A stretch of DNA of 64,000 nucleotides from Methanocella_A sp963769045 (GTDB lineage Archaea; Halobacteriota; Methanocellia; Methanocellales; Methanocellaceae), in contig CAVYKK010000029.1 in the NCBI GenBank assembly GCA_963769045.1, positions 124,001 through 188,000 of the forward strand. Reading direction: 5' to 3'. The position numbers and the translations under genes were made by a program. The notes under the pieces were generated by a model. That model was given only the letters and a program-made list of their open reading frames with translations. It was not told the origin of the DNA and did no database searches. Of this stretch, positions 50,563 to 59,200 are shown one piece after another (position 1 is the stretch's first letter; every line of letters starts with the position of its first letter).

Positions 50563-51525
50563 TTAATATGCGCCGAGCCCGGTTCCGGTACCTGCGGCCG
50601 GAAGGTTCGTCGATGCGGCCATGCTGCCGGCTCCTGCGGCAGGTGCGGCGCTCGCTGCACCGTATGCCGGTGCAGCCGTACTCGCGCCCGCTGGCATGGC
50701 AGTGCCACATGTTGCTCCGCCCATCATGCCGGCGGTTTCAGCGCTGCCGAGGGCCATTGTCTTGGTCTGCGGTACCATAGTGGTGCATGGCTGATATGCA
50801 ACGGCTGGCACCTCGACCGGCACCTGCTCCTCGACACAGGTCGTGGCGTAGGTGGTCACGGGCACCTCTTCAGGCACGCAGACACTCTTGGGCACCGTCA
50901 CCTGCTCCTCCACGATGACCTCCTTCGGCACCGTCACCGACGACTGCTGCGGGACAACGACAGGCCTTTCGACCGTCACAGCTTCCTGGGTGCAGACGGC
51001 CTTTGGGACTGTAATTGTCACCTGTTCAGGCACGATCACCGTCTTCGGTACCATTACCTGCTCAGGCACGGTGGTCGTGGCGTAGGTGGTCACGGGCACC
51101 TCTTCAGGCACGCAGACACTCTTGGGCACCGTCACCTGCTCCTCCACGATGACCTCCTTCGGCACCGTCACCGACGACTGCTGCGGGACAACGACAGGCT
51201 TCTGTACTGTGGTCATCTGGGTCTGAGTGGTCATGTACGGAACCATCTCCGTCACCGGGACGTTGCATGACACAGTGGCCATGCAGTCCTGGGGCGAGCC
51301 GACCATTGCGTTGCTGCCGCCACAGACGTTACAGACGTTTGCTCCTATATAGCCGGTACCGCCACAGGCGCTACAGGCACCTGCGCCATAGCCCGCACCT
51401 GCGCCATAGCCCATGCCATAGCCGCCAAGGCCGCCATAGCCGTATTCGGCTAATGCAGGCGCTGCGAACATAGCCGCGGTAACCGCGACTATCGCTACTA
51501 TTAAGATCTTCTTCATCATGCTCAA
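50563..51525 (-). CDS. Secreted Val/Pro-repeat protein with N-terminal zinc-ribbon-like motif
   Basis: A 320-residue exported protein. A signal peptide (KKILIVAIVAVTAAMFAAPA LA) is followed by a Gly/Tyr-rich stretch and CSACGGTGYIGANVCNVCGG, a DnaJ-like double CxxCG ribbon. Residues about 95-240 consist of extended V/P/E/Q repeats (KSVCVPEEVPVTTYATT; SSVTVPKEVIVEEQVTVP) in two nearly identical 78-residue blocks, and the C-terminus is Ala/Gly-rich. It may be a cell-surface or stalk-forming structural protein. The TTG at 51525 has AAGGAGG at good distance; ATG 51519 is an alternative. Confidence 0.75.
   Translation of the reverse strand: MSMMKKILIVAIVAVTAAMFAAPALAEYGYGGLGGYGMGYGAGAGYGAGACSACGGTGYIGANVCNVCGGSNAMVGSPQDCMATVSCNVPVTEMVPYMTTQTQMTTVQKPVVVPQQSSVTVPKEVIVEEQVTVPKSVCVPEEVPVTTYATTTVPEQVMVPKTVIVPEQVTITVPKAVCTQEAVTVERPVVVPQQSSVTVPKEVIVEEQVTVPKSVCVPEEVPVTTYATTCVEEQVPVEVPAVAYQPCTTMVPQTKTMALGSAETAGMMGGATCGTAMPAGASTAAPAYGAASAAPAAGAGSMAASTNLPAAGTGTGLGAY
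50839..50965. repeat. 127-bp perfect direct repeat inside the exoprotein gene, copy 1
   Basis: Identical base for base to 51073-51199, offset 234 bases (78 codons). Encodes the segment from PVVVPQQSS to EVPVTTYATT. Perfect identity at synonymous positions indicates recent duplication or gene conversion. Confidence 0.85.
51073..51199. repeat. 127-bp perfect direct repeat inside the exoprotein gene, copy 2
   Basis: Second copy of the 50839-50965 sequence, in the same reading frame. Between the two copies lies a related but diverged repeat unit, so the array probably grew by unequal exchange. Confidence 0.85.
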
Positions 51526-51908
51526 CTATGCCTCCTTTGTGGTTCGAGAAGAAAGTCGGAAAGCCTTGTTAAATATATTAGGATATTAAATGGCGAAATT
51601 CGATATTATTAGGCTCGTTTCTAAAAATAAACGATAAATCAGAGTTAATACATGAAAAAGGATATAAAACGGTCATAAAAACTTGCGCACAGTCTGTTAA
51701 CAGGTCGGTACGAGCTGTCGCCAGGAGAAATTAGGTTATAGTACGGCATTCACGAGATATACATGCACATTCACAATACATTCACATCCGGACTGTGTTC
51801 ACACGTTCGCATCGGGGAAAACAGGCAGCCGTAGGCGGCCGCTAATGGCGATGCGAGAAAAAACGTTTAATATGAGTATGATTACATCTATCATAGTGAA
51901 GGTACGGG
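51526..51908. other. AT-rich divergent promoter region
   Basis: About 380 bases between divergently read genes. TTAAATATATTAGG (51569-51582) suits transcription of the exoprotein gene to the left, and TTTAATATGAG (51866-51876) the gene to the right. A run of TACATGCACATTCACAATAC repeats CACATTC-type words. No gene is seen. Confidence 0.4.
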
Positions 51909-52910
51909 ATGAAATCGATTTTCATTAGCTCGATCAATGCGCGCAGCGGCAAGACAGTGATTACGCTGGGCATCGCGCTCAACTCCAGAGTCTATACCGG
52001 GTTCTTCAAGCCCTTCCAGGAAAAGATGATCACGGTGAACGGCCAGCGCGTCGAGGAAGACGCCTACCTCATGCAGTCACTCCTCGACTTCGAGGCGAAC
52101 CCGGGCGAGCTGTGCCCGTTCTCGAAGGAAAAATTGCCCGCGCTTACCATGGGACAGGTAATGGACGCCTATAAGAAAGTCAGCAAAGGCAAGGAACTGA
52201 TGATCATCGAGGGGCTCGAGAACAGCACGACTGGCTTTCTCTACGGCCTGTCGACCTACGACATGGTCGAAAAGCTCGGCTCCGAACTGATACTGCTATC
52301 GGACGCCCGGCCGGACTCGCTCGACAGGGTCGCCATGATTAAGAATTACCTCGACTACCGGGGCATCCCGCTCAAGGGCGTCATCCTGAACCTTTGTAAT
52401 GACGTGGGCATCGGGAATTACCTGCTCAGCAAGGGCATCCCGATCGTCGGCATGATGCCATATACACCTTCACTGCGCACCCTGCATGTCTTCGAGATCG
52501 TCGAGGAGCTGAACGGGATCGTGCTCACCGGCAACGAGAACCTGAACAACCTGGTCGAAAAAACGCTCATCGGCGCCATGTCGCAGGAGTCGGCGCTCAA
52601 GTACTTCGAGCGGGTGCCGAACAAGGCAGTGATCACCGGCGGCGACCGCAACGAGATCATACTGTCGGCGCTGAACACGTCCACGTCATGCATCATCCTG
52701 ACCGGCGGGCTGCTCCCTGCGCAGGAGGCGATCAACCGCGCACGGTTCCTCAGTGTGCCCATGATATCAGTCAAAGAAGACACGCTCTCAGCCTCCGAAA
52801 TCGTCGAGAAGATGATCGCGCGCATCGACCCTACTGACGAGAAGAAGATCAAGACCATCAAGGAAGAAGTAGCCCGCAACGTGGACCTGTCGAAGATCCT
52901 CACGAGATAA
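51909..52910 (+). CDS. BioD-like P-loop plus DRTGG domain protein
   Basis: A 333-residue protein combining a dethiobiotin-synthetase-like P-loop domain (SIFISSINARSGKTVITLGI at the N-terminus; LMIIEGLE; LELILLSDARPDS) with a DRTGG domain (ALKYFERVPNKAVITGGDRN). This pair forms the N-terminal part of some phosphotransacetylases and stands alone in many archaea, where it is thought to be regulatory. Its ligand is unknown. The gene is monocistronic. Confidence 0.88.
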   Translation: MKSIFISSINARSGKTVITLGIALNSRVYTGFFKPFQEKMITVNGQRVEEDAYLMQSLLDFEANPGELCPFSKEKLPALTMGQVMDAYKKVSKGKELMIIEGLENSTTGFLYGLSTYDMVEKLGSELILLSDARPDSLDRVAMIKNYLDYRGIPLKGVILNLCNDVGIGNYLLSKGIPIVGMMPYTPSLRTLHVFEIVEELNGIVLTGNENLNNLVEKTLIGAMSQESALKYFERVPNKAVITGGDRNEIILSALNTSTSCIILTGGLLPAQEAINRARFLSVPMISVKEDTLSASEIVEKMIARIDPTDEKKIKTIKEEVARNVDLSKILTR

Positions 52911-52960
52911 GCCCCGGACGGGAATAAAACTGTAACATGGCTGGCATTGAGTCGCTCGCT

Positions 52961-52993
52961 GGCCGGGCATTTGCGCACGCGCGCGAGCGGACC
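52961..52993. repeat. Family C GC-rich dispersed repeat
   Basis: GGCCGGGCATTTGCGCACGC followed by GCGCGAGCGGACCG, matching the core at 9886-9917. Bases 52994-53344 hold AT-rich sequence without a gene. Confidence 0.5.
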
Positions 52994-53344
52994 GAAGGTG
53001 TCCATTAATAGCTATTCCGAATTTGCCTTGCCAGACCTGTTCACTAATCCGACGGGAGTTGTGAACGTGTGGCGAGCCTGCCGGCATATATGTATGAATC
53101 AGTACATTTTCAGGCGCTTAACCGATATTCCATGATATTCACAGGTACATTCAGAAAAATCATTTTTATTTGTCGTGTATATTATTTTTAACTTCGATTT
53201 ACAGGCTAAACGGTAAATAGCTGCGATATCTGTGAATGTGTAAACGCTTAAATATTAAAAAATCATTCAGTTCAATGGCATATAATTGTGCTAATGTGTG
53301 CTTAAGCCTTTAACACTGATAGAAAGAGCCCTTTTTCACGAAAG

Positions 53345-53357
53345 GCTTATATAATAA
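53345..53357 (+). promoter_or_regulatory. TATA box for a long-leader transcript
   Basis: GGCTTATATAATA at 53345-53357 is a strong TATA box. A transcript would start near 53375, giving a leader of about 345 bases before the winged-helix gene at 53725 and containing the repeat motif array that follows. Confidence 0.5.
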
Positions 53358-53412
53358 GAGATACTACTATTCACTCGTGGTATGCTGCGGTGAATCACCG
53401 CTTACTATCCGA

Positions 53413-53642
53413 ATGGATGGGTGCCCATCTGAAATGGATGGGTCACATGATATCTATCAAGGCGATCTGAAGGGGATGGATGGGATCGTTGCGATAAGCG
53501 GCAACTACAAAAGGGATGGATTGGACAGTGCTGCCAGGCGGCAGCTTATTATCATCTAAGAAAACGGCATGAAAAAGGGGATGGATTGAAAAACGTAAAA
53601 ACGGCAAAACGTTAAAAACGGCATTAAAATGGGATGGATTGG
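53413..53642 (+). repeat. Array of six ATGGATKGG motifs in a long 5' leader
   Basis: ATGGATGGG at 53413, 53434 and 53476; ATGGATTGG at 53516 and 53634; ATGGATTGA at 53581. The first three spacings are 21 and 42 bases. Copies are often preceded by AAAAGGG and the last two are followed by GAAAAACG. The first copy can fold with the next bases (GATGGG-TG-CCCATC). No frame through the array looks coding. Confidence 0.55.
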
Positions 53643-53657
53643 AAAAACGCTCTGAAC

Positions 53658-53680
53658 GGCGGCCCCGGTGGGGGGCCGCC
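53658..53680 (+). promoter_or_regulatory. Very stable GC hairpin before the winged-helix gene
   Basis: GGCGGCCCC (53658-53666) and GGGGCCGCC (53672-53680) form a 9-bp all-GC stem with a 5-base loop, 38 bases before the start. It has no T tract, so it is more likely an RNA regulatory structure than a terminator. Confidence 0.5.
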
Positions 53681-53724
53681 GCTCACGCGCTTAAAATCAT
53701 GAGAGGTTCAGGGGATGAATGCCG

Positions 53725-54198
53725 ATGGAAATCAAAATCAATATGGACGAGAAGAGCGGCAAGATCACCGCGTTCTCAGTCATCGGAGAGGACCTGAACG
53801 CTCACTCGATGGAGCAGGCTTTACTCTTCGTGAAGAGTAAATTCGGCGAGAACGACCCGAGCGCCCAGAAGCCGGCTTCCGTCATGACAAAGGATATCGC
53901 GGACCTGTCAGCCGAAAGGCTCACGATCAAGGACCGTTTGAAATTATTCCTCAAGTTCGAATACCGCACTACATGGTTTGGCACCATTGAAGTAAAAGAC
54001 CGATACGAGAGACAGTATGGCGAAGAAATCAAGATCAGCACAGTATCTACGTACCTCTCCCGTTTGCACAACGAAGGCTTCCTCGAAAGGCGGGGAAACA
54101 AGGTCGAACGAGAATACCGCATCACCTCGATCGAGCCCGCTTTAGAAAATACTATCGGGGGAGCCCCCGTGCAACAGCCGCAGCCGCAGTCGCGCTAA
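53725..54198 (+). CDS. Winged-helix-domain protein, unknown role
   Basis: A 157-residue protein with an N-terminal beta-rich part (MEIKINMDEKSGKITAFSVI) and a winged-helix-like C-terminal half: KDRYERQYGEEIKISTVSTY then LSRLHNEGFLERRGNKVERE, with the recognition helix around STVSTYLSRL. The C-terminal tail is Pro/Gln-rich. It may bind DNA or RNA; the motif array in its own leader is a candidate target. CAGGGGATGA lies before the start; an ATG at 53719 would add two residues. Confidence 0.75.
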   Translation: MEIKINMDEKSGKITAFSVIGEDLNAHSMEQALLFVKSKFGENDPSAQKPASVMTKDIADLSAERLTIKDRLKLFLKFEYRTTWFGTIEVKDRYERQYGEEIKISTVSTYLSRLHNEGFLERRGNKVEREYRITSIEPALENTIGGAPVQQPQPQSR

Positions 54199-54210
54199 TA
54201 GGTGACCGCA

Positions 54211-54975
54211 CTAATAAGTATGGAGCGACGACTGCAGGCTCGCGCGCCCTTTTTTTATCTCGCAGTCATATCCTGCAAGGCTGTCCAGGTTAATCGCGTA
54301 CAGTGTACCCAGCTTTTCCAGCACCAGCGCCTGCCCTTTCACACCCAGCGTCCGGCCACCGATGGCCATGCCTTCCTGTGGCTTCAGGACAATCGGCTTC
54401 ATCCAGAGGTCGCGGCTGAAATGATTGAACTGCATGGCCCTGATAGCCTGATAATTGTCAGTTACTTTCCTTAAAGCGTCCTCCTGCAAACCTGATGCCA
54501 GCTTATCCTGGAAAGACATGCGGTCCGGGAACCGGGAGCTCAGGCTCGTCTCCATCCGCCGTGCCGCCTCGCCGTCTGGCAGCCGCGCGATCTCGAATCC
54601 CTTGTCGGCCCCCTGCTCGGCCAGCCTTCGCTCGAGCCGGAACGTCTTCGAGACGCCCACCTTGATCGCGGCGGGAGCGAAGACGGCCAGGTAGACAGAA
54701 TGCTCCTGCAGGCACGTCTTTTCTGGCTTACGGCATACTCCCCGGCACATGACGCAGGGGTCGGTCACTCCTGCACCACAGCGCTCGCAGGCCGGCGCCT
54801 GATCGCTATCGCAGGGCACGTGGACGTCGCCGTTCCACCGGCCTACACATCCCCTTTTGCCGAACACCAGCGCTACTTCGCCCGATATGTCAACAGCCTG
54901 TGGCCCGGGGGAGACGATGAGCGTTTTGTCCAGCGAAGAATAGCCGATGATCCTCACGTGAGGCACTATGTACAA
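54211..54975 (-). CDS. DUF2797 protein with GIY-YIG-like region
   Basis: A 254-residue DUF2797 protein. The first half has a zinc-binding set of cysteines (ACERCGAGVTDPCVMCRGVC, then KTCLQEHSVYLAVFAP), and the centre has a GIY-YIG-like strand-helix pattern (VYLAVFAPAAIKVGVSKTFR, LERRLAEQGADKGFEIARLP). DUF2797 is a widespread family of unknown function, suspected to be a nuclease-like fold. It is convergent with the winged-helix gene and divergent from the pyruvate-kinase-C-like gene. Confidence 0.85.
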   Translation of the reverse strand: MYIVPHVRIIGYSSLDKTLIVSPGPQAVDISGEVALVFGKRGCVGRWNGDVHVPCDSDQAPACERCGAGVTDPCVMCRGVCRKPEKTCLQEHSVYLAVFAPAAIKVGVSKTFRLERRLAEQGADKGFEIARLPDGEAARRMETSLSSRFPDRMSFQDKLASGLQEDALRKVTDNYQAIRAMQFNHFSRDLWMKPIVLKPQEGMAIGGRTLGVKGQALVLEKLGTLYAINLDSLAGYDCEIKKGRASLQSSLHTY

Positions 54976-55033
54976 TTTTTACAAATACTCTCCGCCAGCA
55001 ACCTTTATGGCGAGCCCTGACCATGTTTCTATC

Positions 55034-55627
55034 ATGATACACCGGGACATCGTCTACTTCGAGAAGGCAGGCAGCCAGAACACGGATGATACCATCAGGC
55101 TCGCCCTCGTGCGCGCTAAAGAGCTTGGTATCCGGTACGTCGTCGTGGCGAGCAGTAGCGGAGCGACCGGCCTCAAAGCTGCAGAGACCTTCGGTGGCAC
55201 TGGTATCAAGGTTATCGTGGTCAGCCATCACGTGGGCTTCTCCGGGCCCGGCCGGCGGGATATCGACGAGCAATACCAGAAGCAGCTGAAAGAGCTGGAC
55301 GTCCCGGTCATCGAAGCGTCCCATGCGCTCTCCGGCGTGGAGCGGTCCATTACGAAGCGCCTCGGGGGCGCGTCCCGGGTGGAATCGATTGCAGAGGCGC
55401 TGCGGACGTTGATCAGCGTGGGCACCAAGGTGTGCGTAGAGATTAGCATTATGGCGGCAGATGCGGGTCTGGTGCCGGTGGACGGGAAGACAGAGATCAT
55501 CGCTATAGGCGGCACATGGAGCGGTGCGGATACAGCCTGCGTGATCAAGCCTGCACATGCTAATAACTTCTTCGACATGCAGGTCAGGGAATTCGTGTGC
55601 CTGCCGCGGGAGAAGTCGCGAGAGTAA
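55034..55627 (+). CDS. Pyruvate-kinase C-terminal-domain-like protein (COG1751)
   Basis: A 197-residue stand-alone relative of the pyruvate kinase regulatory domain: IVYFEKAGSQNTDDTIRLAL, YVVVASSSGATGLKAAETFG, VIVVSHHVGFSGPGR, VCVEISIMAADAGLVPV and EIIAIGGTWSGADTACVIKP. Proteins of this family are common in archaea and anaerobes; a role in sensing or binding a phosphorylated metabolite is likely but unproven. ATG 55034 matches the family start. Confidence 0.85.
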   Translation: MIHRDIVYFEKAGSQNTDDTIRLALVRAKELGIRYVVVASSSGATGLKAAETFGGTGIKVIVVSHHVGFSGPGRRDIDEQYQKQLKELDVPVIEASHALSGVERSITKRLGGASRVESIAEALRTLISVGTKVCVEISIMAADAGLVPVDGKTEIIAIGGTWSGADTACVIKPAHANNFFDMQVREFVCLPREKSRE

Positions 55628-55658
55628 CATTTTCATACTCGTTGCATGCCGTTTCTTT

Positions 55659-55712
55659 GCAATGCGACTCCTGTCACGCCCGCCAAGGGCGCCAAGGGCC
55701 AAGGGCGCCAAG
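55659..55712. repeat. Family B single-arm repeat (B3)
   Basis: GCAATGCGACTCCTGTCACG followed by CCCGCCAAGGGCGCCAAGGG and GCCAAGGGCGCCAAG: one arm only, between convergent genes. A family C core follows at 55753. Confidence 0.6.
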
Positions 55713-55752
55713 AAAATGTATTTAATGGCAAAATGTTGGTTCGTCCGTCGGT

Positions 55753-55784
55753 CAAGCGCATGCGCGCGCGAGGCGCAGACGGGC
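55753..55784. repeat. Family C GC-rich dispersed repeat
   Basis: CAAGCGCATGCGCGCGCGAG followed by GCGCAGACGGGC, ending one base before the stop of the small membrane protein gene. Confidence 0.45.
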
Positions 55785-55785
55785 A

Positions 55786-56016
55786 TTATTTCTTGGCAAC
55801 GACCTGCTGGATCTGCTCTTCTTCGACTTTCTCTTCGTCGTCAATCCAGCGTATTGTGGCTACTGCAAAGAGTATAATGGCACCCGCGGCGATGTACTCG
55901 CCCAGGGGCAGGCCATCCAGCCACATGATGATGCCTGCGATGGCTACGAGGCCCGTCGCAGCCTGTACCCTGCGCTGCCTGACCATGTCCTTGAAGATAA
56001 TGCGGACGTCGACCAT
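55786..56016 (-). CDS. Small two-span membrane protein (76 aa)
   Basis: A 76-residue protein: a basic N-terminus (MVDVRIIFKDMVRQRRVQAA), two hydrophobic helices (GLVAIAGIIMWL and LGEYIAAGAIILFAVATIRW) and a charged tail (DDEEKVEEEQIQQ). No family is recognised. The gene starts with a plausible ATG 56016 and lies alone between a family B/C repeat and the exoprotein promoter. Bases 56017-56229 contain only AT-rich promoter sequence. Confidence 0.65.
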   Translation of the reverse strand: MVDVRIIFKDMVRQRRVQAATGLVAIAGIIMWLDGLPLGEYIAAGAIILFAVATIRWIDDEEKVEEEQIQQVVAKK

Positions 56017-56238
56017 ATAGTCGATCGATTATTCTGTTGATAGATAAACTCTCTGCTCTTCCCAAACCGTCAAAATCGGTATATGCGAGCCAGAGGAAAA
56101 CAATTATAATATTTATATTTATCAATGTTCAGTTCAACGATATGACCATATCCTATTTATTTACTTAGTTGTTAAACTTTTTGTAAACATTTGGTTGCCA
56201 GGTAATGCTTTGGCGTTATTCTGCTGTCGGTGGTAGGT

Positions 56239-59200
56239 ATGTCGAGAGAGGCTAATCGCAGACTATTGTCCGTTGTCAGTGTGCTGGCTATTGTAATGCT
56301 TGTTGCGCAGATCTTTTATCCTGTGGCGTTTGCGTCCGTGGTATACGGTCCGGAAACGTTTGAAGGCGGCGTGTCCGGCCAGTCCACGTTCGGACGGAAT
56401 TTTAACGTTGATAACGCGAGTGATTTTTACCGGTTGTACGTCAGGAGTATGGGCAATGCGAGCGATAACCTGTCAGTTTTTCTTAACGGCCTGGAAGTGT
56501 TAACTGGCGAGGATTTCTCCGGTAGTATTGCCAGTCTGGATGTGAATCTTAGTTCTTCGAATCTCTTACAGGTATTACTCAACGGTTCTAGGTCCTCGTA
56601 TACCGCGTGGATAGAGAACGGGACCCCGGGCATCAAGATTCTTACCCCGACGACTGACACGGTATCGAACGGTCCTGTCATGCTATCCGGCCTTGTGCAA
56701 GACCTGAACAACACCTACCCGATATCAATAGAAAATACGAGTGGCACGGAGTATTCAGTTCCCGGTCCCCGGGAAGTCACTATTAGCCTGAATGGCGTGG
56801 ACAGTACGGTTGATGCAGAGGGAGGGTATTTCTCTACAATGCTGAACCTCTCTGCGGTCAATAGTATTGTCGTAAGCTTTACTGACGTTACCGGCACGTT
56901 ACGAATGGCAGACCTGCAGCTCGATGGCGATTACCTCAACCAGTCGGAAGAGTCCGCGTTAGGCTTTGATCCGCTGAGCCCGGATAGTGATTCCAGTCTT
57001 ACTGTTGTGGATGAGAGTGATAACGGTGTCCTGGATGGTCTGGAGACGTTCGGCGGTGACGTTAACAGTACGCTGCCTGTGTTCGTCAAGTCCCGTGTCG
57101 GCGCCGACCCGTTCAAGAATGACACGGATGACGATGGATTACCCGACTTTTACGAGGTCATGAAACTCATACCGTTCACCAGTCCCGCTTCCAGTGATAC
57201 TGATAACGACGGCATCCCGGACGGCCTGGAGGATGTGGATAATGATACGCTCACTAACCTGCAAGAGCTACAGTACGGTACCAGTCCGTTGAACGAGGAT
57301 AGCGACGGGGACGGGCTCGACGACTGTATCGAAATACAATTTGGCAGTAACCCGTTGGCTAAGGATTCTGACGGGGACGGGTTGCAGGATGATAGCGAGT
57401 ACAGGCTGGGCACGCTTCCAGACAACCAGGACACGGACAACGACAGTGTTCCGGATGGCCGGGAGGTCTACACGTCGACTAAGACCGACGACGAGTCCGG
57501 TGTCACGGTAACAGTTACTGGCGTGGGCGATGCGGCGAGGAACATATCATTGTTCAACGAGACTTCCCAATTTTTCCTGTCGCACCCGGCATTGATCTCT
57601 CGCGTGGTCAATGTGAGTGTGTCGGCAAATGATGAGGCCACGATAGGTTTCAACCTTGACGAGGAAAATGTCTCTCTGTACGGGTATCCGGTTGATCCGT
57701 CTGTGATGATGGTTTGTCATTTCAACGAGACACTGGGCATGTACCTGCCCTTGGATACCAGTGTGGAAGTGTTCGACGAGGTACCGGAGCGCTATACGGT
57801 AAGCACGTCTGTGGTCGAGTCCGGGTTGTATGGTTGTTTTAACGCCTCTAATTACTCGGAGACTTTCCTGAGTATTGTCGAATCAAACTACGGTACGTGT
57901 AATGTTAATAACACAGTCAACGTCTCGTTGAATGGAAATGTGAATATTACTGTGGTGCAGGGCGAGCAGGAGGGCATGATGCTCATGTCCTCGCTGGCGG
58001 GCGGCGATCTGGGCCTTGATAGTATGTACGAGGGCGGGAGCACCTCTAATTTCAACGTGCTGCAGGCGCCGCGGCAGTTGTCGCAGCCGGAGGTTCCGGG
58101 CTATCAGTATGTTAAAACTCATATTATTAATGGTAGCAGTGATGGTGCGTTGTCTGACTATCAGGTCAAGTTGGTTATCCATCGAGGGAGTGGGGTTGAC
58201 AGCGGGGCAGACGTCTATCTCAATGGCCATTCACAGAGCTGGCCCTATGATACCCGATTTGCCGATAGTTCCAACAATATGCTCAGTTACTGGTTACAGT
58301 CTTACGATGCGAACGTGTCCACTGTATGGGTGAAAGTGCCGAGCATACCGGCGAGGCCTGGTAACGCAACGATCAAACTTTATTATGGTAAGTCAGGTGA
58401 CCCGGGCGCCAGTAACGGTATCGACACATTTCCTATCCTTTTTGACGACTTCAACTCGGTAAACACTGGTTTATGGAGTGGCAATTATAGCTGCAATAAT
58501 GGCATAGCAACCATCTCCCAGGCAAACCTGATCTCGCAATCATCGTATGGTTGTAATGTGTTGATGGCAAGGATGGCGAGCGATGGCAGTGGTACCAGCT
58601 CATCAAAGCGCCTGTTTCACTGGCCGCCGGGATGGTATGATAATGATGCCAGCATCGTGATATCCTTCAATATTAACGGTTACTCTCCAAGGCTGCATTC
58701 TGCCAATGGCAGAGAGTATTGGGGGTCAAGCATAACCTGGAGTCCGCAAACCTACTATAATGTTGAGATTGGCAGGCTTACCGGGTCTACTTACATAGCG
58801 ATAGACGGTGTTGGCAAATGGGGAATTACCTCCCCACCAACCACGCCAGGAAAAATATTGTTCGAAGCAGGCTATAGCGGCAGCACATTATACAGTGACT
58901 GGATTTGCATCAGGAAAGGCACAGCAAACTCGCCCACCGATAGTGCATGGAGTAATGAGACAACCACACTGCTCCTGCCCAACCCCGCGCCCTCCGAGTT
59001 CGAACAAGACACAGACAACGACGGACTACCCGACCACGTTGAACAAGAAGGATTCCTCGACGACCGCGGCGTACTACACCGCACGAACGTGAGCAGCCAG
59101 GACACAGACAACGACGGACTGCTCGACAACGAGGAAGTCCAGTACGTCGCAATCAGCGGCTACAACTCGGGCAGCTACAAGATGATCAGCTACCCTGACG

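Noticed and set aside
53377..53559. 60-codon frame across the ATGGATKGG array
   Set aside because: No ribosome-binding sequence or family match, and its content simply translates the repeated motif.
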